DNA of 64,000 nt from assembly GCF_030160715.1 (NCBI RefSeq), contig NZ_BSOW01000004.1:124001-188000 (forward strand). Reading direction: 5' to 3'. Of this stretch, positions 1-10,257 are shown one piece after another; the stretch's first letter is position 1; every line of letters starts with the position of its first letter. A program made the position numbers and the translations under genes. Below the pieces are notes generated by a model. That model saw only the letters and a list, made by a program, of their open reading frames with translations, searched no databases and was not told where the DNA came from. This DNA comes from Bradyrhizobium iriomotense (GTDB lineage Bacteria; Pseudomonadota; Alphaproteobacteria; Rhizobiales; Xanthobacteraceae).

Positions 1-10
1 TTGAGGCGGC

Positions 11-1270
11 TCACCTGATCGCGGCTGCAAGTGCTGCGATCAGGGCCGGCGGCGTCACGAGCAGTCCCAGCTTAAGGAACGGCCAGGCGCCGACATCGAT
101 CTTCTCGCGGCGCAGCGCCACCAGCCACAGGATGGTGGCGAGCGAGCCGGTGATCGAGAAGTTCGGTCCGAGATCGACGCCGATCAGGATGGCGCTCACG
201 ACCGATGTGGGCAGGTGATCGGCGGCCACGATCGACCCGGCGACGAGCCCGACCGGCAGATTGTTGGCGATGTTGTCGGCGATCGCAGTCGCAATCCCGA
301 CGCTCCAGGCGGCCCTGGGTACGGACTGCGCGACGGCCTCGTGCAGCAGCGCGCTGAGATGGCCGATCACGCCGGTCTTCACCAGCGCCTCGACCATCAC
401 GAAAAGCCCGCCGACCAGCGGCAGCACGCTCCATGACACGTGCTTCAGCACCGGCACGGGTGACTGCCGGCTCAGCAGCAGGACGAGGCCGGTCGTCACG
501 ACGCCGCAGATGAAGGTCGGCAGGCCAAGCTGCTTGTCGAGCGCGGAGGCCGTGATCAACACGACGCCGATCGCGGCAATGCCGATCGCGGTCAGCTTGC
601 CGCCGCGGCTGAGCACCTTGTGTGGCACGCGGCGCTCGATGGTCTCCTCCTTCAGCGCGCGATGCTGGGTGAGGCGCAGCACGACATAGGTCAGCACGAT
701 CGAGGCGAGCGAGGGCAGGGCGAACTGCCGCAGCCATTCGGTCAGATGCGGCATGCGCGAGCCGAACACCACGAGATTGGCGGGGTTCGAGATCGGCAGC
801 ACGAAGCTCGCGGCGTTCGCAATGAAGGCGCAGACGAACAGATAGGGCAGCGGCTGGGCGCCGGCCGCACGCGTCGCCGCGTAGACCGCCGGCGTCAGTA
901 CGATCGCGGTCGCATCGTTCGACAGGAGTACCGTGACCAGCGTGCCGACGAGATAGATCAGGAGGAACAGCCGCTGCGGCGAGCCGTGGGCATGCTCGAC
1001 GGCAAGGGCGGCGAGATAGTCGAATAGGCCTTCGAGCCGGGCGAGCTCGGCGATCAGCATCATGCCGATCAGGAACAGATAGACGTCGATGCCTTTCTCG
1101 ACGCCGGTCAGCGCATCATTCCAGCTCAGGAAGCCGAACAACACCAGCGCCGCGGCGCCGGCCACCGCCCAGATCGCCTCGGGCAGGCGAAAGGGGCGGA
1201 TGATGACGCCTGCAGTCGCAAGCACGATGATGCTCCAGGCCCAAAAGGCGTCGTGCGGCGAGATCGGCAA
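11..1270 (-). CDS. ArsB/NhaD-type anion or arsenite permease
   Basis: Inner-membrane ion permease of the ArsB/NhaD/SLC13 superfamily, about 419 residues and mostly hydrophobic, with roughly ten to twelve membrane segments. The family signature region LLSNDATAIVLTPAVYA is present, as is a second inverted half containing AIADNIANNLP. Family members export arsenite or exchange Na+/H+; the substrate cannot be read from sequence and no ars genes are nearby. I chose a TTG start at 1270 because AGGA lies about six bases upstream; longer starts would overlap the preceding MFS gene. It starts 21 bases after the MFS stop codon, so the two are probably co-transcribed. Confidence 0.8.
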   Translation of the reverse strand: MPISPHDAFWAWSIIVLATAGVIIRPFRLPEAIWAVAGAAALVLFGFLSWNDALTGVEKGIDVYLFLIGMMLIAELARLEGLFDYLAALAVEHAHGSPQRLFLLIYLVGTLVTVLLSNDATAIVLTPAVYAATRAAGAQPLPYLFVCAFIANAASFVLPISNPANLVVFGSRMPHLTEWLRQFALPSLASIVLTYVVLRLTQHRALKEETIERRVPHKVLSRGGKLTAIGIAAIGVVLITASALDKQLGLPTFICGVVTTGLVLLLSRQSPVPVLKHVSWSVLPLVGGLFVMVEALVKTGVIGHLSALLHEAVAQSVPRAAWSVGIATAIADNIANNLPVGLVAGSIVAADHLPTSVVSAILIGVDLGPNFSITGSLATILWLVALRREKIDVGAWPFLKLGLLVTPPALIAALAAAIR

Positions 1271-1290
1271 TTTCGGTCCTCGTTCGATGA

Positions 1291-2565
1291 TTATTGCGCA
1301 GCGATAGCCGAAGCCGGCCGCGCTGTCTCCCCCCGCGGATGCGACTGTGGACCCCACGTCTCGGGGAGGGCGACGTAGCAGATTGCCGCGCCGATCGCGG
1401 CTATGCCGCCGAGGGTGAGAAATGCGGCGCTATAGCCGGCGCCGACCACGACCAGGCCCGCGAGCGTCGTCGACAGGGCCGCGCCGATACTTTGCGCCGT
1501 GATGATCGCGCCTTGCGCGACGTTGAAGCGGCCGGTGTTGCGCATGAGGTCGGCGACGATCACAGGGAAAATCGCGCCGAAAATGCCCGCGCCGACGCCG
1601 TCGAGAAGCTGCACGCCGACCAGCCAGAACGGGTTGTCGGAGAGGGTATAAAGCGCACCGCGGATGGGCAGGATCAACAGCGCTGCGAGGAAGAAGCGCT
1701 TGTGGCCCCAGCGGTCGGCCCGGGCGCCGACCAGCATCGCGAACGGCACCATCACGATTTGCGCGGCGACGATGCAGGCCGACATCAGGCTGGTGCCGAG
1801 TTGCTTGTCCTGAAGCGCAAGCTTTTGGCCGACCAGCGGCAGCATGGCCGCATTGGAGAGATGGAACAGCGCGACGCAGATTGCGAAGACGAGCAGGGGA
1901 CGGCAGGTGAGGAGAACGCCCAAGCCCGACGGCTGCTCGCGCGCGTCACCTGCTTCGCCGTCAAGCAAGCCGCGGGCAAGATCATGATCGATGGCGCTTT
2001 CCGGGATGCAGACAATGCTGACGAGGCTCGCGAGCGCCATGGCGGCGAGAAGGTAGAAGACGACGCTCGGTCCGAACCAGTAAGCCGTAGCGCCGGCGAT
2101 GGCTGCGGCGACGGCATTTCCGGCGTGGTTGAAGGTCTCGTTGCGTCCGATCCGCGCCGTGAAGGCACGGTGGCCGAAGATACCCAGCGAGACGGCGGCG
2201 ATCGCAGGCGGAAATACCACGGCCGCAGCTTGTGCGATGCCTTGCGAGATCGCGACCGGCCAAAAGCTCGGCCAGACCGGGAGCAGGACTGAGGATGTCG
2301 TCACCAGGATCGCCGCGGCGACCATCACCAGCCGTTTGGCTCGGGTCGCGTCGACCAGCGCACCCGCCGGCGTCTGTGCGACGATGCCGGCGATCGTCGC
2401 GATCGACATGACGATCCCGATGCGCGCCTCGTCCCATTGCTGCTCGGTGAGGAGATAGACCGCGAGATAAGGCCCGAGCCCGTCGCGGACGTCGGCGAGA
2501 AAGAAATTCGATGCATCCAGCGCGCGGCCGGCCTGCACCTGTTCGCTCAGACTGCGCTTCGACAT
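1291..2565 (-). CDS. MFS transporter
   Basis: Major facilitator superfamily permease of 424 residues with about twelve membrane helices. The loop between helices 2 and 3 carries a variant of the MFS motif A (GALVDATRAKR), repeated in weaker form in the second half (GARADRWGHKR). The N-terminus (DASNFFLADVRDGLGPYL) resembles a subgroup often annotated only as MFS transporter in rhizobia. Substrate unknown. It precedes the ArsB/NhaD-like gene on the same strand with a 20-base gap, suggesting one operon. Confidence 0.85.
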   Translation of the reverse strand: MSKRSLSEQVQAGRALDASNFFLADVRDGLGPYLAVYLLTEQQWDEARIGIVMSIATIAGIVAQTPAGALVDATRAKRLVMVAAAILVTTSSVLLPVWPSFWPVAISQGIAQAAAVVFPPAIAAVSLGIFGHRAFTARIGRNETFNHAGNAVAAAIAGATAYWFGPSVVFYLLAAMALASLVSIVCIPESAIDHDLARGLLDGEAGDAREQPSGLGVLLTCRPLLVFAICVALFHLSNAAMLPLVGQKLALQDKQLGTSLMSACIVAAQIVMVPFAMLVGARADRWGHKRFFLAALLILPIRGALYTLSDNPFWLVGVQLLDGVGAGIFGAIFPVIVADLMRNTGRFNVAQGAIITAQSIGAALSTTLAGLVVVGAGYSAAFLTLGGIAAIGAAICYVALPETWGPQSHPRGETARPASAIAAQ

Positions 2566-2653
2566 CGCGATCTCGATCGAGGCGCAGAACTCGCCCTGCG
2601 AGAAACCGATGTCGGACCAGATTGGTTCCGCTCACATCAGCGCGAGCACTCCG

Positions 2654-3094
2654 TTACAGCTTCACCGCCAGCAGCACCGCGCCGGCGCCGATCATGGCGA
2701 TGCCGATCCAGCCCTGTGCGGTCGGACGCTCGCCGAGAAAGGCGAAGGCGAACAGCGCCACCAAGACGACGCTCAGCTTGTCGATCGGCGCCACCAGCGT
2801 CGCGGGCCCGAGCTTGAGCGCGCGGAAATAGCACAGCCAGGAGGCGCCGGTGGCAAGGCCCGAGAGGATCAGGAAGAGCCAGGTCTTTGACGAGATTGCC
2901 GACGGCACCGCGAATTGGCCGGTGAGGAACAACAGCACGGAGAAAGCCAGCAGCACCACGATGGTGCGGATGAAGGTTGCAAGATCCGGGTTGATGTTTT
3001 CGACGCCGACCTTGGCGAAGATCGCAGTCAGCGCGGCAAAGCAGGCCGAGAGCAGCGCCCAGGTCTGCCAGGCGGAGAAGAGGGCGGATTTCAT
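2654..3094 (-). CDS. EamA-family small membrane transporter
   Basis: A 146-residue membrane protein with a single EamA (drug/metabolite transporter) repeat: four to five hydrophobic segments and the typical final helix pair around residues 90-146 (KLSVVLVALFAFAFLGERPT). Single-repeat EamA proteins are thought to work as dimers. The ATG at 3094 is used because the TTG extension to 3148 adds 18 polar residues that do not look like family sequence. No convincing ribosome binding site is seen, so the start is uncertain. Substrate unknown. Confidence 0.8.
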   Translation of the reverse strand: MKSALFSAWQTWALLSACFAALTAIFAKVGVENINPDLATFIRTIVVLLAFSVLLFLTGQFAVPSAISSKTWLFLILSGLATGASWLCYFRALKLGPATLVAPIDKLSVVLVALFAFAFLGERPTAQGWIGIAMIGAGAVLLAVKL

Positions 3095-3191
3095 GGGGTG
3101 AGCGTCTGATGCGTTGTCATTGAATCGTAGTTGTGCGGGCGGCTGCAATCAAACACTTCGCCGGGACGACAGCGTGTGGTGTGGCTTATAC

Positions 3192-5639
3192 TCACCGCCC
3201 CACCGACACCTTCTCCGCCATCGCCTTGCGCAGGATGCGCGAGAGCGACTCGACTGAATACGGCTTCTGGATCAGCTCGAAGCCGCGATGGGCGCTTTCG
3301 GCGAGCACGTTGCTGTAGCCGGAGGTGAGCACCACCGGCAGGCCCGGATAGCGCTCGCGGATCACGCCGGCGAGCTCGACGCCGTTCATGCCGGGCATGA
3401 TGACGTCGGAGAACACGAGGTCGACGGCGAATTCGTTCTCGCCGAGGATCGCCAGCGCCGCGTTGGCGTTGGCGACACGGCGCACGACATAGCCGAGGTC
3501 TTCGAGCAGCTCGGTGGAGAAGCGGCCGACGTCGTCATTGTCCTCCACCACCAGCACGCGATAGCCGCGACCCGTGGCCGCGGGCTCGCTCAGCAGCGAT
3601 GCTGCTTGCGCGGCGAGGGTGGGGCCCGGCGCCTGCGGCAGATAGATCGTGAAGGTCGCGCCGCGTCCGACGCTGCTCTCGACCGCGATGTCGCCCTCGG
3701 ACTGCTTTGCGAAGCCGAAGGCCTGGCTGAGGCCGAGCCCGGTGCCCTTGCCGACCTCCTTGGTGGTGAAGAACGGCTCGAAGATCGCCTCGAGATTTTC
3801 CGGTGCGATACCAGAGCCGGTGTCGTGGACCGAGATCGCGACGAAATCGCCACCGCGCGCCGATTGCGTGCGCAAGGCGGGGATGCCCTTGAGCTTGTGG
3901 ACCGCGATAGTCAGGCGTCCTTCGTCCTTCATCGCATCGCGTGCGTTGATCGCAAGGTTGATCAGCGCGGTCTCGAACTGCGCGATGTCGGCGATGGTGA
4001 AGCAGTCGGGATCGTGCACCTCGACCGCGATCTCGATGCGGCCGCCGACCAGCGGCCGTACCAGCTGCGCCACGCTTTCGACCTGCGCGCCGACGTTGAA
4101 GACCTGCGGCTTCAAGGGTTGCCGCCGCGCAAAGGCGAGCAGCTGTGCCGTCAGGTTCGAGGCGCGCTCGACCGTTTCGGAGATCGCATCGACGTAGCGC
4201 CGCCGCCGTTCCTCCGGCAGCTCGCGCCGGCGCAAGAAGTCGGTGGCCGAGCGGATGATGGTGAGGAGGTTGTTGAAATCATGCGCGACGCCGCCGGTCA
4301 GCTGGCCGATCGCCTCCATCTTCTGCGACTGGCGCAGTGCCTCCTCGCCGCGCCGGCGCTCGGTGATGTCGACCGCTTCGGGCACGGCGCCGGAGATCTT
4401 GCCGTGCTGGTCGAGCAGGGGGCGGATGCCGAAATCGAACCAACGCTCGCCGATGGGGAGGCGGAGCAGCACCTCTATCCGCACCGCTTCGCCCGTCAGG
4501 ACCATATCGAAGGCGTTGCGGACCATCGTCGACGCGCCTTTGGTCGCGGTGAACCACGGCGTATCCCAGAACGGCTTTCCGATCACGTCGCGCGATAGGG
4601 CGTGGATGCCGGCGAGCGCCGTCCTGTTGGCGTAGAGCACGTCGCCTTCGAGGTTGAGCAAGCCCTGGTACTGGTTGCTGGTTTCCAGGATCGCACGCAA
4701 CCGGGCCTCGTTGGCTTCGAGCTGTGCAGTGCGCTCGCTGATCCGCTCTTCCAGCGTTTCGTTCAGCTGCCTGAGCTCGATCTCGGCCTGCTTGGCGGCG
4801 GTGATGTCGTGGGCGACGCCGATGAAGCCGATATGCTTGCCATTGGGGTCCCAGCGCGGCTGCGACTCCGAGCGCAGCCAGCGCCACTGGCCGTCGGCGC
4901 GCCTGTAACGGGCTTCCAGCACGAACGGTTTTAGCGAGGCTTCGCCCTGCACGGATTGCTGGAGCACCTGGGGCAGGTCGTCCGGGTGCAGCACCTTGCG
5001 CCAGTCGAAATCGATCGCCTCATCGAAAGGCAGGCCGAGGAAATCGACATAGGCCTGGTTGGCGAAGGAGCGCTTGCGGTCGAGCTTGGTGACCCAGATC
5101 GGCACTGGCGCGCTGTCGGCGATCAGGCGGAAGCGTTCCTCGCTTTCCCGTAACGTCGCCTGCGCCAGCATCTGGTCGGTAACGTCGAGGTCGGCGCCGA
5201 CCAGCCGCACCGCACGGCCGCCCGCATCGCGCTCGATCTTGCCGACGACGCGGATCCAGCGCACCTCGCCGTCGCTGGGGCGATTGATGCGGTAGGTGTC
5301 GGAGTAGTCTTCGCTCTCGCTCTTGAGAATGCCGAAGAGGTGCTCGACCGTTCGCTCGCGATCCTCCGGATGGATGCGGCCGACCCAGTCTTCGTAGGTC
5401 TCGCTGGCCGCCTCCGGCGGCAGGCCGTGGATCAGGAGATATTCGGGGGTGCGGCGGTTCCTGACGCCGCCGCGGAAATCGATCTCCAGGCCGCCGACGC
5501 CGGCGATTCGCTGGATGCGCGCAAGCTCGGCCTCCCGCTCCTGCAAGGCGCGATAGGCGTTGTCGCGCTCGCGGGCGATCTCCTCCAGATGCTGGCGCAG
5601 CCTTTCGGCGGCGATGGTTTCAGGCAAAGGATCGTTCAA
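3192..5639 (-). CDS. Hybrid PAS sensor histidine kinase with C-terminal receiver
   Basis: Cytosolic-looking hybrid kinase of about 815 residues. Order: short coiled coil, PAS/PAC domain (about 35-155), second PAS/PAC (165-290), coiled coil, third PAS-like domain (320-435), HisKA with the phospho-accepting His in [12 protein letters not shown], HATPase_c with the G2 box [12 protein letters not shown], then a receiver domain with the phospho-acceptor Asp in LVFSDVIMPGMNG. No membrane helices are seen. The start is doubtful: I use TTG at 5639, just before the recognisable sequence; an ATG at 5885 would add 82 residues without family character. No HPt or partner regulator lies next to it. Confidence 0.85.
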   Translation of the reverse strand: MNDPLPETIAAERLRQHLEEIARERDNAYRALQEREAELARIQRIAGVGGLEIDFRGGVRNRRTPEYLLIHGLPPEAASETYEDWVGRIHPEDRERTVEHLFGILKSESEDYSDTYRINRPSDGEVRWIRVVGKIERDAGGRAVRLVGADLDVTDQMLAQATLRESEERFRLIADSAPVPIWVTKLDRKRSFANQAYVDFLGLPFDEAIDFDWRKVLHPDDLPQVLQQSVQGEASLKPFVLEARYRRADGQWRWLRSESQPRWDPNGKHIGFIGVAHDITAAKQAEIELRQLNETLEERISERTAQLEANEARLRAILETSNQYQGLLNLEGDVLYANRTALAGIHALSRDVIGKPFWDTPWFTATKGASTMVRNAFDMVLTGEAVRIEVLLRLPIGERWFDFGIRPLLDQHGKISGAVPEAVDITERRRGEEALRQSQKMEAIGQLTGGVAHDFNNLLTIIRSATDFLRRRELPEERRRRYVDAISETVERASNLTAQLLAFARRQPLKPQVFNVGAQVESVAQLVRPLVGGRIEIAVEVHDPDCFTIADIAQFETALINLAINARDAMKDEGRLTIAVHKLKGIPALRTQSARGGDFVAISVHDTGSGIAPENLEAIFEPFFTTKEVGKGTGLGLSQAFGFAKQSEGDIAVESSVGRGATFTIYLPQAPGPTLAAQAASLLSEPAATGRGYRVLVVEDNDDVGRFSTELLEDLGYVVRRVANANAALAILGENEFAVDLVFSDVIMPGMNGVELAGVIRERYPGLPVVLTSGYSNVLAESAHRGFELIQKPYSVESLSRILRKAMAEKVSVGR

Positions 5640-5905
5640 GGCGTAGGCCGTGGTCAGGCGTGTGCGTACGCCATACTCACATAGTCGCAGCGCAATGGCT
5701 ATTGTTCCGGAGGGAGAGAACACACAAAGACGTGCGCGGCCGGCCGCTTTGGTCGACCGTGCAAGACACACCCGCCCGCCGTTGAGACACCACAGGCCAG
5801 CGAGCAACGTGCTGGTCTGGTAATTTGTTCCGGGAAGAGGAACGATCGCGGTGCGGAGGCGTCGTCGCGAGCGCTCCGTTCGCATCGAATGAAAGAGGTT
5901 GGACC

Positions 5906-6976
5906 TTGAAGTTATTTGTCTGCCAGGCCTGCAGCAACGTCCTCTATTTCGAGAATCGCGCCTGCGAACGCTGCGGCCACCGGGTCGCCTTCCTCCCCGA
6001 GAAGGAGATGCTCTCTTCGATCGAGCCTGACGGGACGGCGTGGGCGACGCTCGCCGACAACGGCAAGGGCCGCATGCTGTGCGCGAATGCCGAGTTCGAC
6101 GCCTGCAACTGGCTGACCGAGCCCGGCAGCAGCGATCTCTACTGTCGCGCCTGCCGGCACAACGGCACGGTGCCCGACCTGTCCGATCCGGCGCAGCTTG
6201 CCGGCTGGCGCGAGCTCGAGGTGGCCAAGCACCGGCTGTTCTATTCGGTTCTGCGCTGGAAGCTGCCGTTGACGACGCGGGCAGAGGATCCCGCGCACGG
6301 GCTGATCTTCAACTTCCTTGCCGATGATCCCTTCAGCGGCCAGCGCATCATGACCGGCCATGACAACGGCCTGATCACGATCGCGCTGACGGAAGCCAAT
6401 GACATCGAACGCGAGCGGCGCAGGCTCGAGATGGGCGAGCCATACCGGACGCTGCTCGGCCATTTCCGCCACGAGGTCGGGCACTATTTTTGGGACGTGC
6501 TGGTGCGGGGCGGCGGCAAGCTCGACGAATTCCGCGCGATGTTCGGCGACGAGCAGATCGACTATGGGCAGGCGCTCCAGCGCCATTATGCGGAGGGTCC
6601 GCCGGCCGACTGGCAGCAGAACTATGTCTCCGCCTACGCGACCACGCATCCCTGGGAGGATTTCGCCGAGACCTGGGCGCACTACCTCCACATCGTCGAC
6701 ACCCTGGAGATGGCCGCCGAATTCGGCATGGAGGTACGTCCCAGGATCGATCGGGACGGCGAGCTGACGGCGCGGATCCGCTTCAACCCCTACATGGCGG
6801 CGGACGTCGAGAAGCTCGTCAACGCATGGCTGCCTTTCACCTTTGCCATCAATAGCGTCAACCGTGCCATGGGTGCCCGCGACCTCTACCCCTTCATCCT
6901 GTCACCCGCGGTGATCGGGAAGCTGGGCTTCGTCCACGAGCTGGTGCGGAGCGCGGCCAAAGCCGGCAGTCGATAG
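5906..6976 (+). CDS. Zinc-ribbon putative zinc metallopeptidase
   Basis: About 356 residues. The N-terminus is a zinc ribbon with two CxxC pairs (CQAC, then CERC), followed by a domain with the zincin motif HEVGHYFWD near residues 190-200 and further conserved acidic and aromatic residues (HPWEDFAETWAHYLH). This matches the family of putative zinc-binding metallopeptidases (Peptidase_Mx type) common in rhizobia; the substrate is unknown. A TTG start at 5906 is chosen because GAGG lies eight bases upstream and the zinc ribbon begins right after it. Confidence 0.75.
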   Translation: MKLFVCQACSNVLYFENRACERCGHRVAFLPEKEMLSSIEPDGTAWATLADNGKGRMLCANAEFDACNWLTEPGSSDLYCRACRHNGTVPDLSDPAQLAGWRELEVAKHRLFYSVLRWKLPLTTRAEDPAHGLIFNFLADDPFSGQRIMTGHDNGLITIALTEANDIERERRRLEMGEPYRTLLGHFRHEVGHYFWDVLVRGGGKLDEFRAMFGDEQIDYGQALQRHYAEGPPADWQQNYVSAYATTHPWEDFAETWAHYLHIVDTLEMAAEFGMEVRPRIDRDGELTARIRFNPYMAADVEKLVNAWLPFTFAINSVNRAMGARDLYPFILSPAVIGKLGFVHELVRSAAKAGSR

Positions 6977-7167
6977 GGGATCGATAAGGCCGGCTTTGGC
7001 ACGGCGATAAGGCCGGCCGGGATCGCTGGTACGCCAGGGCGGGGGTGTGGATTTAGGCCGTTGCCTCCGGCTCATTTTGCTGTACCACGGACACATCACG
7101 GCCTGTCCCATCAGCCCGAACGGGTGAGGGAGGGGTCCCGCCCAAGGTCGAACAACCAAGAAAAAGC

Positions 7168-9183
7168 ATGTTCAAGCGCATTCTGATCGCCAATCGCGGC
7201 GAAATCGCCTGCCGGGTCATCAAGACTGCCCGCCGGATGGGAATTGAGACGGTCGCGGTCTATTCCGAAGCCGACCGCGATGCCCTGCATGTCGAGATGG
7301 CCGACGAGGCGGTCCTGATCGGGCCACCGGCCGCGGCCGAGAGCTATCTCGTGATCGAGAAGATCGTCGAGGCGTGCCGCAAGACGGGGGCTGAGGCCGT
7401 GCATCCCGGCTACGGCTTCCTGTCCGAACGCGAGGCGTTTCCGCGCGCGCTGGAGGCGGCCGGCATCGTGTTCATCGGTCCGAACCCCGGCGCGATCGCG
7501 GCGATGGGCGACAAGATCGAATCCAAGAAAGCGGCCGCCAAGGCAAAAGTCTCGACCGTGCCCGGCTATCTCGGCGTCATCGAGGACGACAAGCACGCGG
7601 TGCGCATTGCCGACGAGATCGGCTATCCCGTGATGATCAAGGCCTCCGCCGGCGGCGGCGGCAAGGGTATGCGCATCGCGCATTCGAAGAGCGAGGTTGC
7701 CGAAGGCTTCAATCTGGCGAAAGCTGAAGCCAAGGCCTCGTTCGGCGATGACCGCGTCTTCGTCGAGAAATTCATCGTCGATCCCCGCCACATCGAGATC
7801 CAGGTGCTGGGCGACAAGCACGGCAACGTGATCTATCTCGGCGAGCGCGAATGCTCGATCCAGCGCCGCAACCAGAAGGTCATCGAGGAGGCGCCGTCGC
7901 CGCTGCTCGACGAGACCACCCGTCGCAAGATGGGCGAGCAGGCGGTCGCGCTGGCGAAGGCCGTGAAGTACGATTCCGCCGGCACCGTCGAATTCGTCGC
8001 CGGACAGGACAAGAGCTTCTACTTCCTGGAGATGAACACCCGCCTCCAGGTCGAGCATCCCGTCACCGAGCTCGTCACCGGCATCGATCTCGTCGAGCAG
8101 ATGATCCGCGTTGCCGCCGGCGAGAAGCTCACCATTGCGCAGAAGGACGTCGCGCTCACGGGGTGGGCGGTGGAGTCGCGTCTCTACGCCGAAGACCCCT
8201 TCCGCAACTTCCTGCCTTCGATCGGGCGCCTCGTGAAGTACCGCCCGCCGGCGGAGCTCTGCAAGGACGGCATCACCGTGCGCAACGACACCGGCGTGCA
8301 GGAGGGTGGCGAGATCTCGATCCACTACGATCCGATGATCGCCAAGCTCGTCACCCATGCGCCCTCGCGCGCCGCCGCCATCGAGGCGCAGGCCACCGCG
8401 CTCGATGCGTTCTATGTCGACGGTATCAGGCACAACATTCCGTTCCTCTCCGCGCTGATGAACCATCCGCGCTGGCGCGAAGGCAGGCTGTCGACCGGCT
8501 TCATCGCCGAGGAGTTTCCGAAGGGGTTTTCGGCACGCGTGCCTGAAGGCGAGGTCGCGCGGCGGATCGCTGCCGTCGGCGCCGCCATCGACCACGTGCT
8601 CGGCGAGCGCAAGCGGCAGATTTCCGGCCAGCTCGGCGGCCGCATCGTGCAGCGCGAGCGCCGCCGCGCGGTGTGGCTCGACCACGAGGAGATCGCGCTC
8701 GAGATCGCGCGCGACGGCGAGGCGATCGCGGTGCGTTTCCTCGACGCCGAGGGCAAGGCGGGAAGCGCCCATCTCCTGGAATCGCCGTGGACGCCGGGCG
8801 AGCCGGTCTGGCAGGGCACGATCGACGGCCATTTCATCGCCGTGCAGGTGCGTCCCGTTCCGAACGGCGTTCGGCTCGCCCATCAGGGCGTCGAGGTGCC
8901 GGTCTATGTCTGGACCGAGACGGAAGCGTCTTCCGCGCGGCTGATGCCGGTGACCACGGCCTCCGACACCGGCAAGAAGCTGCTCTGTCCGATGCCCGGG
9001 CTCGTCGTCTCGATCGCCGTCACCGAAGGGCAGGAGATCAAGGCCGGCGAGACGCTTGCGGTCGTCGAAGCCATGAAGATGCAGAACGTGCTGCGCGCCG
9101 AGCGCGACGGCACGGTGAAGAAGATCCACGCCAGCGCCGGCGCCACGCTGGCGGTGGATGCGTTGATTTTGGAGTTTGCGTAA
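7168..9183 (+). CDS. Acetyl/propionyl-CoA carboxylase alpha subunit (biotin carboxylase + BCCP)
   Basis: Biotin-dependent acyl-CoA carboxylase alpha subunit of 671 residues. It has biotin carboxylase N-terminal, ATP-grasp (glycine loop ASAGGGGKGMR) and C-terminal domains up to about residue 450, a linker (BT domain), and a C-terminal biotinyl domain with the biotin-accepting lysine in EAMKMQN. It carboxylates biotin with ATP and bicarbonate for transfer to propionyl-, acetyl- or methylcrotonyl-CoA by a separate beta subunit. No beta subunit is adjacent, so the acyl-CoA specificity is not certain; propionyl-CoA is the usual one for this length and type. Confidence 0.9.
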   Translation: MFKRILIANRGEIACRVIKTARRMGIETVAVYSEADRDALHVEMADEAVLIGPPAAAESYLVIEKIVEACRKTGAEAVHPGYGFLSEREAFPRALEAAGIVFIGPNPGAIAAMGDKIESKKAAAKAKVSTVPGYLGVIEDDKHAVRIADEIGYPVMIKASAGGGGKGMRIAHSKSEVAEGFNLAKAEAKASFGDDRVFVEKFIVDPRHIEIQVLGDKHGNVIYLGERECSIQRRNQKVIEEAPSPLLDETTRRKMGEQAVALAKAVKYDSAGTVEFVAGQDKSFYFLEMNTRLQVEHPVTELVTGIDLVEQMIRVAAGEKLTIAQKDVALTGWAVESRLYAEDPFRNFLPSIGRLVKYRPPAELCKDGITVRNDTGVQEGGEISIHYDPMIAKLVTHAPSRAAAIEAQATALDAFYVDGIRHNIPFLSALMNHPRWREGRLSTGFIAEEFPKGFSARVPEGEVARRIAAVGAAIDHVLGERKRQISGQLGGRIVQRERRRAVWLDHEEIALEIARDGEAIAVRFLDAEGKAGSAHLLESPWTPGEPVWQGTIDGHFIAVQVRPVPNGVRLAHQGVEVPVYVWTETEASSARLMPVTTASDTGKKLLCPMPGLVVSIAVTEGQEIKAGETLAVVEAMKMQNVLRAERDGTVKKIHASAGATLAVDALILEFA

Positions 9184-9207
9184 AAGGGCTTGGTGCAGGC
9201 GGCAGAC

Positions 9208-9310
9208 CCTCACCCTGAGGAGCGCGCTCTCAGCGCGCGTCTCGAAGGGCGAGGCCGAGAGCCGGGCCTCCATCCTTCGAGACGCGCGTTCCGCGCTCCT
9301 CAGGATGAGG
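9208..9310. repeat. Intergenic palindromic element (CTGAGGAGCGC family)
   Basis: A long imperfect inverted repeat: the left arm starts CCTCACCCTGAGGAGCGCG and includes GTCTCGAAGGGCGAGG, and the right arm includes CATCCTTCGAGACGCGCG and ends CGCTCCTCAGGATGAGG. Elements of this type are scattered between genes in Bradyrhizobium. A second, diverged member is at 56938-57062. It sits directly after the carboxylase stop and may help terminate transcription, but no T-tract follows. Confidence 0.75.
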
Positions 9311-9390
9311 GGCTGGCGTTCTGGATTGCTTCGCTCGGCTCGCAATGACGGAGTATGTTGCGGCTTCCGCGCCTCAACCGAGAGAGCACC

Positions 9391-10257
9391 ATGGCCTTTC
9401 GTCAACGTCGCGAAAAACTACGTTCCATCCTCTCGGGCTCGGCATGCGTCCGTCCCGGCTCGGTCTATGACGCGATCTCGATCCGCATTGCCGAGGATCT
9501 CGGCTTTGCGCTCGGCATGTTCGGCGGCTCGGTGGCCTCGCTCGCCGTGCTCGGCGATCCCGATATCGCGCTGATCACGCTCACCGAGCTCGCCGAGCAG
9601 ATGCGGCGGATGTCGCGGGCCTCCGCGCTGCCGGTGCTGGTGGACGCCGATCACGGCTATGGCAACGCGCTCAACGTCCGCCGCACGGTGCAGGAGCTGG
9701 AGGCCGCGGGCTGCGCCGGCCTTACCATCGAGGACACGCTGCTGCCGCAGGCCTTTGGCGAAGCGAAGACGCAGCTCATCTCGCTGGAGGAGGGAGTCGG
9801 CAAGATGAAGGCGGCGCTCGATGGCCGCAGCGATCCCTCGCTGGTCATCATGGGCCGCACGGGCGCCGCCGCGATCACCTCGCTCGAGGACACCATCAAG
9901 CGCGCGCAGGCCTATGGGGAAACCGGCGTCGATGCCTTGTTCTTCACCGGCATCAAGTCGCGCGCCGAGCTCGAGGCGATCGCAGCGGCGACGCGCCTGC
10001 CGATCGTGCTGGGCGGCGCGCCGGACGAGCTGAACGCGCTCGACTATCTCGCCGGCCAACGCGTGCGCATCGCGCTGCAAGGCCATGCGCCGATCGCTGC
10101 GGCAACTCAGGCGGTCTACGACACGCTGAAGGCGCTGCGCGAAGGAACGCCGCCGAAAGGTCTCAGAGGTCTCGCATCGTCGGAGTTGACGGCGCGCGTC
10201 ACGCGCGAGGCCGACGTGAAAGCGCGCAGTGCCGATTTCCTTAGGGCGAAGAGATGA
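9391..10257 (+). CDS. Oxaloacetate decarboxylase / isocitrate lyase-PEP mutase superfamily
   Basis: A 288-residue enzyme of the ICL/PEPM superfamily, close in length and motifs to the Pseudomonas PA4872-type oxaloacetate decarboxylase. Metal-site region [12 protein letters not shown] and the EDT motif ([10 protein letters not shown]) are present. The Cys-containing loop that defines isocitrate lyase is absent, which favours C-C bond cleavage of oxaloacetate or a related keto acid. The ATG at 9391 follows a GAGAG ribosome binding site. Its stop overlaps the acylphosphatase start by four bases (ATGA), so the two are translationally coupled. Confidence 0.8.
   Translation: MAFRQRREKLRSILSGSACVRPGSVYDAISIRIAEDLGFALGMFGGSVASLAVLGDPDIALITLTELAEQMRRMSRASALPVLVDADHGYGNALNVRRTVQELEAAGCAGLTIEDTLLPQAFGEAKTQLISLEEGVGKMKAALDGRSDPSLVIMGRTGAAAITSLEDTIKRAQAYGETGVDALFFTGIKSRAELEAIAAATRLPIVLGGAPDELNALDYLAGQRVRIALQGHAPIAAATQAVYDTLKALREGTPPKGLRGLASSELTARVTREADVKARSADFLRAKR

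Noticed and set aside
9208..9310. The palindromic intergenic elements as CRISPR repeats or rho-independent terminators
   Set aside because: Copies are single, not regularly spaced, and lack T-tracts; they belong to dispersed repeat families.
7111..9405. A long open frame on the minus strand opposite the carboxylase alpha subunit
   Set aside because: It is the codon-bias shadow of a well-conserved gene; Arg/Asp/His-rich composition and no family motifs.
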